This document shows, one piece after another, positions 10,501 to 22,563 of a DNA stretch of 64,000 nucleotides. The first letter of the stretch is position 1; each line of letters opens with the position of its first letter. A model generated the notes under the pieces. That model saw nothing but the letters and a program-made list of their open reading frames with translations, searched no databases and had not been told where the DNA came from. Made by a program: the position numbers and the translations under genes. This stretch comes from Setophaga petechia (taxonomy: Eukaryota; Chordata; Aves; Passeriformes; Parulidae): NCBI GenBank assembly GCA_024362935.1, contig JANCRA010000017.1:806001-870000 (forward strand), given 5' to 3'.

Positions 10501-13500
10501 GAAACACTTACTGCAGTGCACTGAACAGCTAATTGCTACACAGAACTGGGATTGTGTTAGCAGCTTGCAAAGTGATAGAAAACAGTACTTTCCCACTCTC
10601 TTGCCTTTCCCTTCACATTAATACTTGAAAGGAAGGCGTCTTAGACAACTTTCTTTTTCTTGTGTCAAAACACACTGCAGCCCTCTGTGCAACTTCTAGA
10701 ACACGATAGGAAATGTTTAGTGAGCAGGAAGTTTTCTCCTTGCGAGACATAGTGAAAAAGTTATTTGCTTAGATGTAGGTGACAAGAAACACTTACTGCA
10801 GTGCACTGAAAAGCTAACTGCTACACAGCAGTGCGATTGTGTTAGCAGCCTGCAAAGTGCTAGAAAACAGTACTTTCCCACTCTCTCGCCTTTCCATTCA
10901 CATTAATACTTGAAAGGAAGGCGTCTTAGACAACTTTCTTTTTCTTGTTAGAGAACACTCTGAAGCCCTCTGTGCAACATCTACAACACGATGGAAGTTG
11001 TTTAGTGAGCAGGAAGGTTTTCTCCTTGCGAGACATAGTGAAAAAGCTATTTGCTTAGATGTAGGTGACAAGAAACACTTACTGCAGTGCACTGAACAGC
11101 TAATTGCTACACAGAACTGGGATTGTGTTAGCAGCTTGCAAAGTGCTAGAAAACAGTACTTTCCCACTCTCTTGCCTTTCCCTTCACATTAATACTTGAA
11201 AGGAAGGCGTCTTAGACAACTTTCTTTTACATTTTGCAAAACACACTGCAGCCCTCTGTGCAACTTCTACAACACGATGAAGTTGTTTAGTGAGCATGAA
11301 GGTTTTCTCCTTGCGAGACATAGTGAAAAAGCTATTTGCTTAGGTGTAGGTGACAGGAAACACTTACTGCAGTGCACTGAAAAGCTTATTGCTACACAGA
11401 ACTGGGATTGTGTTAGCAGCTTGCAAAGTGCTAGAAAACAGTACTTTCCCACTCTCTTGCCTTTCCCTTCACATTAATACTTGAAAGGAAGGCGTCTTAG
11501 ACAACTTTCTTTTACATTTTGCAAAACACACTGCAGTCCTCTGTGCAACTTCTACAACACGATGGAAGTTGTTTAGTGAGCAGCAACGTTTTCCCCTTGC
11601 GAGACAAAGTGAAAAAGCTATTTGGTCAGATGTAGGTATCTAGAAACACTTACTGCCGTGCACTGACAAGCTAATTGCTACACAGCACTGCGATTGTGTT
11701 AGCAGCTTGCAAAGAGCTAGAAAACAGTACTTTCCCACTCTCTTGCCTTTCCCTTCACATTAATACTTGAAGGGAAGACGTCTTAGACAAATTTCTTTTT
11801 CTTGTTTTAAAACACACTGCAGCCCTCTGTGCAACTTCTAGAACACGATAGGAGATTTTTAGTGAGCAAGAAGGTTTTCTCCTTGCGAGACATAGTGAAA
11901 AAGTTATTTGCTTAGATGTAGGTGACAAGAAACACTTACTGCAGTGCACTGAAAAGCTAACTGCTACACAGCAGTGCGATTGTGTTAGCAGCCTGCAAAG
12001 TGCTAGAAAACAGTACTTTCCCACTCTCTCGCCTTTCCATTCACATTAATACTTGAAAGGAAGGCGTCTTAGACAACTTTCTTTTTCTTGTTAGAGAACA
12101 CTCTGAAGCCCTCTGTGCAACATCTACAACACGATGGAAGTTGTTTAGTGAGCAGGAAGGTTTTCTCCTTGCGAGACATAGTGAAAAAGCTATTTGCTTA
12201 GATGTAGGTGACAAGAAACACTTACTGCAGTGCACTGAACAGCTAATTGCTACACAGAACTGGGATTGTGTTAGCAGCTTGCAAAGTGCTAGAAAACAGT
12301 ACTTTCCCACTCTCTTGCCTTTCCCTTCACATTAATACTTGAAAGGAATGCGTCTTAGACAACTTTCTTTTTCTTGTGTCAAAAAACTCTGCAGCCCTCT
12401 CTGCAACATCTACAACACGATGGAAGTTGTTTAGTGAGCAGGAAGGTTTTCTCCTTGCGAGACATAGTGAAAAAGCTATTTGCTTAGATGTAGGTTACAA
12501 GAAACACTTACTGCAGTGCACTGAACAGCTAATTGCTACACAGAACTGGGATTGTGTTAGCAGCTTGCAAAGTGATAGAAAACAGTACTTTCCCACTCTC
12601 TTGCCTTTCCCTTCACATTAATACTTGAAAGGAAGGCGTCTTAGACAACTTTCTTTTTCTTGTGTCAAAACACACTGCAGCCCTCTGTGCAACTTCTAGA
12701 ACACGATAGGAAATGTTTAGTGAGCAGGAAGTTTTCTCCTTGCGAGACATAGTGAAAAAGTTATTTGCTTAGATGTAGGTGACAAGAAACACTTACTGCA
12801 GTGCACTGAAAAGCTAACTGCTACACAGCAGTGCGATTGTGTTAGCAGCCTGCAAAGTGCTAGAAAACAGTACTTTCCCACTCTCTCGCCTTTCCATTCA
12901 CATTAATACTTGAAAGGAAGGCGTCTTAGACAACTTTCTTTTTCTTGTTAGAGAACACTCTGAAGCCCTCTGTGCAACATCTACAACACGATGGAAGTTG
13001 TTTAGTGAGCAGGAAGGTTTTCTCCTTGCGAGACATAGTGAAAAAGCTATTTGCTTAGATGTAGGTGACAAGAAACACTTACTGCAGTGCACTGAACAGC
13101 TAATTGCTACACAGAACTGGGATTGTGTTAGCAGCTTGCAAAGTGCTAGAAAACAGTACTTTCCCACTCTCTTGCCTTTCCCTTCACATTAATACTTGAA
13201 AGGAATGCGTCTTAGACAACTTTCTTTTTCTTGTGTCAAAAAACTCTGCAGCCCTCTCTGCAACATCTACAACACGATGGAAGTTGTTTAGTGAGCAGGA
13301 AGGTTTTCTCCTTGCGAGACATAGTGAAAAAGCTATTTGCTTAGATGTAGGTTACAAGAAACACTTACTGCAGTGCACTGAACAGCTAATTGCTACACAG
13401 AACTGGGATTGTGTTAGCAGCTTGCAAAGTGATAGAAAACAGTACTTTCCCACTCTCTTGCCTTTCCCTTCACATTAATACTTGAAAGGAAGGCGTCTTA

Positions 13501-15783
13501 GACAACTTTCTTTTTCTTGTGTCAAAACACACTGCAGCCCTCTGTGCAACTTCTAGAACACGATAGGAAATGTTTAGTGAGCAGGAAGTTTTCTCCTTGC
13601 GAGACATAGTGAAAAAGCTATTTGCTTAGATGCAGGTGACAAGAAACCCTTACTGCAGTGCAGTGACAAGTTAATTGGTACACAGCACTGGGATTGTGTT
13701 AGCAGCTCTCAAAGTGATAGAAAAGAGTACTTTCCCACTCTCTTGCCTTTCCCTTCACATTAATACTTGAAAGGAAGGCGTCTTAGACAACTTTTACATT
13801 TTGCAAAACACACTGCAGCCCTCGGTGCATCTTCTACAACACGATGGAAGTTGTTTAGTGAGCAAGAAGGTTTTCTCCTTGCGAGACATAGTGATAAAGC
13901 TATTTGCTTAGATGCAGGTGACAAGAAACACTTACTGCCGTGCACTGAAAAGCTAACTGCTACACAGCACTGCGATTGTGTTAGCAGCCTGCAAAGTGCT
14001 AGAAATCAGCACTTTCCCACTCTCTCGCCTTTCCATTCACATTAATACTTGAAAGGAAGACGTCTTAGACAACTTTCTTTTACATTTTGCAAAACACACT
14101 GCAGCCCTCTGTGCAACTTCTACAACACGATGGAAGTTGTTTAGTGAGCAGCAACGTTTTCCCCTTGCGAGACAAATTGAAAAAGCTATTTGCTGAGATG
14201 TAGGTATCAAGAAACACTTACTGCCGTGCACTGACAAGCTAATTGCTACACAGCACTGGGATTGTGTTAGCAGCTCTCAAAGTGATAGAAAACAGTACTT
14301 TCCCACTCTCTTGCCTTTCCCTTCACATTAATACTTGAAAGGAAGGCGTCTTAGACAACTTTCTTTTCCTTGTGTCAAAAAACTCTGCAGCCCTCTCTGC
14401 AACATCTACAACAAGATGGAAGTTGTTTAGTGAGCAGGAAGGTTTTCTCCTTGCGAGACAAAGTGAAAAAGCTATTTGCTTAGATGTAGGTGACAAGAAA
14501 CACTTACTGCAGTGCACTCAACAGCTAACTGCTACCCAGCACTGCGATTGTGTTAGCAGCTTGCAAAGTGCTAGAAAACAGTACTTTCCCACTCTCTTGC
14601 CTTTCCCTTCACATTAATACTTGAAAGGAAGGCGTCTTAGACAACTTTCTTTTACATTTTGCAAAACACACTGCAGCCCTCTGTGCAACTTCTACAACAC
14701 GATGGAAGTTGTTTAGTGAGCATGAAGGTTTTCTCCTTGCGAGACATAGTGAAAAAGCTATTTGCTTAGGTGTAGGTGACAAGAAACACTTACTGCAGTG
14801 CACTGAAAAGCTTATTGCTACACAGAACTGGGATTGTGTTAGCAGCTTGCAAAGTGCTAGAAAACAGTACTTTCCCACTCTCTTGCCTTTCCCTTCACAT
14901 TAATACTTGAAAGGAAGGCGTCTTAGACAACTTTCTTTTTCTTGTTACAGAACACACTGCAGCCCTCTGTGCAACTTCTAGAACACGATAGGAGTTGTTT
15001 AGTGAGCAGGAAGGTTTTCTCCTTGGGAGACATAGTGAAAAAGCTATTTGCTTAGATGTAGGTGACAAGAAACCCTTACTGCAGTGCAGTGACAAGTTAA
15101 TTGGTACACAGCACTGGGATTGTGTTAGCAGCTCTCAAAGTGCTAGAAAACAGTACTTTCCCACTCTCTTGCCTTTCCCTTCACATTAATACTTGAAAGG
15201 AAGGCGTCTTAGACAACTTTCTTTTTCTTGCTGCAAAACACACTGCAGCCCTCTGTGCAACTTCTAGAGCACGATAGGAAATGTTTAGTGAGCAAGAAGG
15301 TTTTCTCCTTGCTAGACAGAGTGATAAAGCTATTTGCTTAGATGCAGGTGACAAGAAACACTTACTGCAGTGCACTGAAAAGCTAACTGCTACACAGCAC
15401 TGCGATTGTGTTAGCAGCCTGCAAAGTGCTAGAAAACAGTACTTTCCCACTCTCTCGCCTTTCCATTCACATTAATACTTGAAAGGAAGGCGTCTTAGAC
15501 ACCTTTCTTTTTCTTGTTAGAGAACACTCTGAAGCCCTCTGTGCAACATCTACAACACGATGGAAGTTGTTTAGTGAGCAGGAAGGTTTTCTCCTTGCGA
15601 GACATAGTGAAAAAGCTATTGGCTTAGATGTAGGTGACAAGAAACACTTACTACAGTGCAGTGACAAGTTAATTGGTACAGAGCACTGGGATTGTGTTAG
15701 CAGCTCTCAAAGTGATAGAAAATAGTACTTTCCCACTCTCTTGCCTTTCCCTTCGCATTAATACTTGAAAGGAAGGCGTCTTA
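4542..15783. repeat. Monomer block 2 (between CpG elements 1 and 2)
   Basis: About 39 common monomers. The opening units favour the GTGTCAAAAAACTC variant and GGCATC. Short 282-bp monomers start at 8361 and 13786. A TTACAG acceptor-like site ends at 6672 and another at 14950. One monomer (6934-7216, 283 bp) has two small deletions, GATTGTTAG for GATTGTGTTAG and AGAAACAG for AGAAAACAG. The 2,000-bp and 857-bp duplications lie between 9.2 and 13.7 kb. AACGTTTTCC-family monomers occur near 8728, 9586, 11586 and 14155. Confidence 0.93.
9196..13195. repeat. 2,000-bp tandem duplication (7 monomers, two copies)
   Basis: Positions 9196-11195 and 11196-13195 read as the same sequence. The distinctive ACACGATGAAG monomer (one G lost) occurs at about 9274 and 11274, and GAAGGGAAGACG occurs in both. 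HOR copies 2 and 3 have only one copy of this segment. The exact crossover cannot be placed more tightly than about 9130-9205, because the sequences on either side are identical there. Confidence 0.95.
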
Positions 15784-17066
15784 GACAACTTTCTTTTTCT
15801 TGCTGCAAAACAGTCTGCAGCCCTCTGTGCAACCTGTACAGCACGATGGAAGTTGTTTAATGAGCAGGAACATTTTCTCCTAGTGAGAGATAGTGAAAAA
15901 GCTTTTTGCTTAGATGTAGGTTACCACAGGCAGTTACTGCAGTGCACTGCAAAGCTAATAGATGCACAACACTGGGATTGTGTGCCCAGCTTGCAAAGTG
16001 ATAGAAAACAGTACCTTTCCACTCTTCCTGCCTTTTCCATGCACATTACTATTCGAACGGAAAGAATTTTAGACAACTTTCTTTGGCTTCTTGCAAAACA
16101 CTCTGCACACCTGCCTGCAATCTCTAGAAGTCGATGGGAGATATTTTCTGAACTGGCTCAGTTTCTCTTTGCAAGACATGGGGAAAAAGCAATTTGCTTA
16201 GATATAGGTGAAAAGAGGCACCTACTACAGTGCACTGCAAGCTAATTGTTGCACAACACGCAGATTGTGTAAGCAGGTTGCAAACTGATAGAAAACAGTA
16301 CCTCTCCCTTCTCCTGCCTTTTCTATTCACATTTCTATTTGAATGCAAGGCGTTTTAGACAACTTTCTTTTGCTTCTTGCAAAACACTCTGCACACCTGC
16401 CTGCAATCTCTAGAAGTCGATGGGAGATGTTTTCTGAACTGGCTCAGTTTCTCCTTGCGAGACATGGGGAAAAAGCAATTTGCTTAGATGCAGGTGAAAA
16501 GAGGCACCTACTACAGTGCACTGAAAAACTAATTGCTGCACAACTCTGGGATTGTGTAAGCAGCTTACAAACAGATAGAAAACAGCAGCTTTCCACTCTC
16601 CTGCCTTTTCCATTCGCATTACTATTCGAATGGCAGCAGTTTTGGACAACTTTCTTTTGCTTCTTGCAAAACACTCTGCACACCTCCGTGCAACTTCTAG
16701 AAAAAATGAGAGTTGTTTTCTGAACTGGTACAGTTTCTCCTGAAGAGATATCATGCAAACGCTATTGGCTTAGATGTAGTAACAATAGGCAATTATTACA
16801 GTGCACTGCAAAGTCAATCGTAGTATAACACTGGGATTGTGTGTCCAGCTTGCAAACTGGTAGAAAACAGTACCTATCCGCTCTCCTGCATTTTCCCTTT
16901 CCAGGAACATTCGAATTGATGGCTTTTTCGGACAAGTTACTTTTTCTTGTTGCAAAACACTCTGCAGAGCTGCCTGCAACCTCTAGAGCACGATGGGAGG
17001 TTTTTTGTGAACAGACACAGTTTCTCCTGGCGAGACATAATGAAAAAGCTTTTTGCTAAGGTGTAG
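15784..17066. repeat. Diverged monomer cassette 2
   Basis: Matches cassette 1 at an offset of 12,723 bp, with the same five unit starts and the 126-codon frame at 16343. I saw no differences from cassette 1 on spot reading. Confidence 0.95.
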
Positions 17067-17264
17067 CCGGCAGGAGACGCTAAAGACCAGGAGACGGAGC
17101 ACTGTGCCTTTAAGCGCCGCTTCCGGGTGTCTGTCGGCCGTAGCTGTTCTCCGGAGCACGCCGCGATCGGCGTAACGACACCAGATTCTTCGCGCCAAGA
17201 AGCGTCTTCTCCTTCTCCGGGAAACAGAGACTGCGGCAGCTTCTGAACGGCGAACTAGGAAGCG
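17067..17264 (+). promoter_or_regulatory. CpG-rich promoter-like element 2 (TAGG variant)
   Basis: Same as element 1 except for C to G at 17258 (TACGAAG to TAGGAAG), which removes one CpG and creates a GGAA core. The ETS-like and E2F-like motifs are intact. The 5' splice-site match has its intron start at 17283. Confidence 0.58.
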
Positions 17265-20200
17265 GCACAAAACTGGGATTGGGTAAGCAGCTTTCAAAGT
17301 GATAGAAAACAGTACTTTCCCACTCTCTTGCCTTTCCCTTCACATTAATACTTGAAAGGAAGGCATCTTAGACAACTTTCTTTTTCTTGTGTCAAAAAAC
17401 TCTGCAGCCCTCTCTGCAACATCTACAACACGATGGAAGTTGTTTAGTGAGCAGGAAGGTTTTCTCCTTGCGAGACATAGTGAAAAAGCTTTTTGCTTAG
17501 ATAAAGGTGACAAGAAACCCTTACTGCAGTGCAGTGACAAGTTAATTGGTACACAGCACTGGGATTGTGTTAGCAGCCTGCAAAGTGCTAGAAAACAGTA
17601 CTTTCCCACTCTCTTGCCTTTCCCTTCACATTAATACTTGAAAAGAAGGCATCTTAGACAACTTTCTTTTTCTTTGTCAAAAAACTCTGCAGCCCTCTCT
17701 GCAACATCTACAACACGATGGAAGTTGTTTAGTGAGCAGGAAGGTTTTCTCCTTGCGAGACATAGTGAAAAAGCTATTTGCTTAGATGCAGGTGACAAGA
17801 AACCCTTACTGCAGTGCACTGAACAGCTAATTGCTACACAGAACTGGGATTGTGTTAGCAGCTCTCAAAGTGCTAGAAAACAGTACTTTCCCACTCTCTT
17901 GCCTTTCCCTTCACATTAATACTTGAAAAGAAGGCATCTTAGACAACATTCTTTTTCTTGTGTCAAAAAACTCTGCAGCCCTCTCTGCAACATCTACAAC
18001 ACGATGGAAGTTGTTTAGTGAGCAGGAAGGTTTTCTCCTTGCGAGACATAGTGAAAAAGCTATTTGCTTAGATGTAGGTTACCAGAAACACTTACTGCAG
18101 TGCACTGAAAAGCTAATTGCTACACAGAACTGGGATTGTGTTAGCAGCTCTCAAAGTGATAGAAAAGAGTACTTTCCCACTCTCTTGCCTTTCCCTTCAC
18201 ATTAATACTTGAAAGGAAGGCGTCTTAGACAAGTTTCTTTTACATTTTGCAAAACACACTGCAGCCCTCTGTGCAACTTCTAGAACACGATAGGAAATGT
18301 TTAGTGAGCAGGAAGGTTTTCTCCTTGAGGGACATAGTGAAAAAGCCATTTGCTGACATGTAGGTGACCAGAAACACTTACTGCAGTGCACTGAACAGCT
18401 AATTGCTACACAGAACTGGGATTGTGTTAGCAGCTTGCAAAGTGCTAGAAAACAGTACTTTCCCACTCTCTCGCCTTTCCCTTCACATTAATACTTGAAA
18501 GGAAGGCGTCTTAGACAACTTTCTTTTACATTTTGCAAAACACACTGCAGCCCTCTGTGCAACTTCTACAACACGATGGAAGTTGTTTAGTGAGCAGCAA
18601 CGTTTTCCTCTTGCGAGACAAAGTGAAAAAGCTATTTGCTCAGATGTAGGTATCTAGAAACACTTACTGCCGTGCACTGACAAGCTAATTGCTACACAGC
18701 ACTGAGATTGTGTTAGCAGATTGCAAAGTGCTAGAAAACAGTACTTTCCCACTCTCTTGCCTTTCCCTTCACATTAATACTTGAAAGGAAGGCGTCTTAG
18801 ACAACTTTCTTTTTCTTTTTAAAGAACACACTGCAGCCCTCTCTGCAACATCTACAACACGATGGAAGTTGTTTAGTGAGTAGGAAGGTTTTCTCCTTGC
18901 GAGACATAGTGAAAAAGCTATTTGCTTAGATGTAGGTGACAAGAAACCCTTACTGCAGTGCACTGAAAAGCTAATTGCTACACAGAACTGGGATTGTGTT
19001 AGCAGCTTGCAAAGTGCTAGAAAACAGTACTTTCCCACTCTCTTGCCTTTCCCTTCACATTAATACTTGAAAGGAAGGCGTCTTAGACAACTTTCTTTTT
19101 CTTGTGTCAAAACACACTGCAGCCCTCTGTGCAACTTCTAGAACACGATAGGAAATGTTTAGTGAGCAGGAAGTTTTCTCCTTGCGAGACATAGTGAAAA
19201 AGCTATTTGCTTAGATGCAGGTGACAAGAAACCCTTACTGCAGTGCAGTGACAAGTTAATTGGTGCACAGCACTGGGATTGTGTTAGCAGCTCTCAAAGT
19301 GATAGAAAACAGTACTTTCCCACTCTCTTGCCTTTCCCTTCACATTAATACTTGAAAGGAAGGCGTCTTAGACAACTTTTACATTTTGCAAAACACACTG
19401 CAGCCCTCTGTGCAACTTCTACAACACGATGGAAGTTGTTTAGTGAGCAAGAAGGTTTTCTCCTTGCGAGACATAGTGATAAAACTATTTGCTTAGATGC
19501 AGGTGACAAGAAACCCTTACTGCCGTGCACTGAAAAGCTAACTGCTACACAGCACTGCGATTGTGTTAGCAGCCTGCAAAGTGCTAGAAATCAGCACTTT
19601 CCCACTCTCTCGCCTTTCCATTCACATTAATACTTGAAAGGAAGACGTCTTAGACAACTTTCTTTTACATTTTGCAAAACACACTGCAGCCCTCTGTGCA
19701 ACTTCTACAACACGATGGAAGTTGTTTAGTGAGCAGCAACGTTTTCCCCTTGCGAGACAAAGTGAAAAAGCTATTTGCTCAGATGTAGGTATCAAGAAAC
19801 ACTTACTGCCGTGCACTGACAAGCTAATTGCTACACAGCACTGGGATTGTGTTAGCAGCTCTCAAAGTGATAGAAAACAGTACTTTCCCACTCTCTTGCC
19901 TTTCCCTTCACATTAATACTTGAAAGGAAGGCGTCTTAGACAACTTTCTTTTCCTTGTGTCAAAAAACTCTGCAGCCCTCTCTGCAACATCTACAACAAG
20001 ATGGAAGTTGTTTAGTGAGCAGGAAGGTTTTCTCCTTGCGAGACATAGTGAAAAAGCTATTTGCTTAGATGTAGGTGACAAGAAACACTTACTGCAGTGC
20101 ACTCAACAGCTAACTGCTACCCAGCACTTCGATTGTGTTAGCAGCTTGCAAAGTGCTAGAAAACAGTACTTTCCCACTCTCTTGCCTTTCCCTTCACATT

Positions 20201-21082
20201 AATACTTGAAAGGAAGGCGTCTTAGACAACTTTCTTTTACATTTTGCAAAACACACTGCAGCCCTCTGTGCAACTTCTACAACACGATGGAAGTTGTTTA
20301 GTGAGCATGAAGGTTTTCTCCTTGCGAGACATAGTGAAAAAGCTATTTGCTTAGGTGTAGGTGACAAGAAACACTTACTGCAGTGCACTGAAAAGCTTAT
20401 TGCTACACAGAACTGGGATTGTGTTAGCAGCTTGCAAAGGGGTAGAAAACAGTACTTTCCCACTCTCTTGCCTTTCCCTTCACATTAATACTTGAAAGGA
20501 AGGCGTCTTAGACAACTTTCTTTTTCTTGTTACAGAACACACTGCAGCCCTCTGTGCAACTTCTAGAACACGATAGGAGTTGTTTAGTGAGCAGGAAGGT
20601 TTTCTCCTTGGGAGACATAGTGAAAAAGCTATTTGCTTAGATGTAGGTGACAAGAAACCCTTACTGCAGTGCAGTGACAAGTTAATTGGTACACAGAACT
20701 GGGATTGTGTTAGCAGCTCTCAAAGTGCTAGAAAACAGTACTTTCCCACTCTCTTGCCTTTCCCTTCACATTAATACTTGAAAGGAAGGCGTCTTAGACA
20801 ACTTTCTTTTTCTTGTTAGAGAACACTCTGAAGCCCTCTGTGCAACATCTACAACACGATGGAAGTTGTTTAGTGAGCAGGAAGGTTTTCTCCTTGCGAG
20901 ACATAGTGAAAAAGCTATTTGCTTAGATGTAGGTGACAAGAAACACTTACTGCAGTGCAGTGACAAGTTAATTGGTACAGAGCACTGGGATTGTGTTAGC
21001 AGCTCTCAAAGTGATAGAAAATAGTACTTTCCCACTCTCTTGCCTTTCCCTTCGCATTAATACTTGAAAGGAAGGCGTCTTA
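17265..21082. repeat. Monomer block 3 (short inter-promoter block)
   Basis: About 13 common monomers; with the following cassette it makes up the 5,299-bp spacing between CpG elements 2 and 3. The first monomer reads GATAAAGGTGAC (near 17502), a private variant also found in the matching place at about 33524. A short monomer starts at 19371 and a TTACAG acceptor-like site ends at 20535. The boundary between HOR copies 1 and 2 (18022/18023) falls inside this block but is not marked by any sequence change. Confidence 0.93.
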
Positions 21083-22365
21083 GACAACTTTCTTTTTCTT
21101 GCTGCAAAACAGTCTGCAGCCCTCTGTGCAACCTGTACAGCACGATGGAAGTTGTTTAATGAGCAGGAACATTTTCTCCTAGTGAGAGATAGTGAAAAAG
21201 CTTTTTGCTTAGATGTAGGTTACCACAGGCAGTTACTGCAGTGCACTGCAAAGCTAATAGATGCACAACACTGGGATTGTGTGCCCAGCTTGCAAAGTGA
21301 TAGAAAACAGTACCTTTCCACTCTTCCTGCCTTTTCCATGCACATTACTATTCGAACGGAAAGAATTTTAGACAACTTTCTTTGGCTTCTTGCAAAACAC
21401 TCTGCACACCTGCCTGCAATCTCTAGAAGTCGATGGGAGATATTTTCTGAACTGGCTCAGTTTCTCTTTGCAAGACATGGGGAAAAAGCAATTTGCTTAG
21501 ATATAGGTGAAAAGAGGCACCTACTACAGTGCACTGCAAGCTAATTGTTGCACAACACGCAGATTGTGTAAGCAGGTTGCAAACTGATAGAAAACAGTAC
21601 CTCTCCCTTCTCCTGCCTTTTCTATTCACATTTCTATTTGAATGCAAGGCGTTTTAGACAACTTTCTTTTGCTTCTTGCAAAACACTCTGCACACCTGCC
21701 TGCAATCTCTAGAAGTCGATGGGAGATGTTTTCTGAACTGGCTCAGTTTCTCCTTGCGAGACATGGGGAAAAAGCAATTTGCTTAGATGCAGGTGAAAAG
21801 AGGCACCTACTACAGTGCACTGAAAAACTAATTGCTGCACAACTCTGGGATTGTGTAAGCAGCTTACAAACAGATAGAAAACAGCACCTTTCCACTCTCC
21901 TGCCTTTTCCATTCGCATTACTATTCGAATGGCAGCAGTTTTGGACAACTTTCTTTTGCTTCTTGCAAAACACTCTGCACACCTCCGTGCAACTTCTAGA
22001 AAAAATGAGAGTTGTTTTCTGAACTGGTACAGTTTCTCCTGAAGAGATATCATGCAAACGCTATTGGCTTAGATGTAGTAACAATAGGCAATTATTACAG
22101 TGCACTGCAAAGTCAATCGTAGTATAACACTGGGATTGTGTGTCCAGCTTGCAAACTGGTAGAAAACAGTACCTATCCGCTCTCCTGCATTTTCCCTTTC
22201 CAGGAACATTCGAATTGATGGCTTTTTCGGACAAGTTACTTTTTCTTGTTGCAAAACACTCTGCAGAGCTGCCTGCAACCTCTAGAGCACGATGGGAGGT
22301 TTTTTGTGAACAGACACAGTTTCTCCTGGCGAGACATAATGAAAAAGCTTTTTGCTAAGGTGTAG
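21083..22365. repeat. Diverged monomer cassette 3
   Basis: Matches cassette 1 at an offset of 18,022 bp. One visible difference is AACAGCACCTTTCC near 21884, where the other cassettes have AACAGCAGCTTTCC. Confidence 0.95.
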
Positions 22366-22563
22366 CCGGCAGGAGACGCTAAAGACCAGGAGACGGAGCA
22401 CTGTGCCTTTAAGCGCCGCTTCCGGGTGTCTGTCGGCCGTAGCTGTTCTCCGGAGCACGCCGCGATCGGCGTAACGACACCAGATTCTTCGCGCCAAGAA
22501 GCGTCTTCTCCTTCTCCGGGAAACAGAGACTGCGGCAGCTTCTGAACGGCGAACTACGAAGCG
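22366..22563 (+). promoter_or_regulatory. CpG-rich promoter-like element 3
   Basis: Identical to element 1 on reading (TACGAAG form). The 5' splice-site match has its intron start at 22582. Confidence 0.6.

Larger units (their letters stand above)
1..18022. repeat. Higher-order repeat copy 1 (18,022 bp)
   Basis: Position p here corresponds to p+18022 in the next copy up to about 9.2 kb, and to p+16022 after about 11.2 kb. This copy is therefore the 16,022-bp unit plus an internal 2,000-bp tandem duplication. It holds about 62 monomers and two CpG elements (4344 and 17067). Differences from copy 2 are very few on spot reading, for example near 3887, 7633, 9184 and 15501. The window cuts into the unit, so its start is arbitrary. 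Confidence 0.95.
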
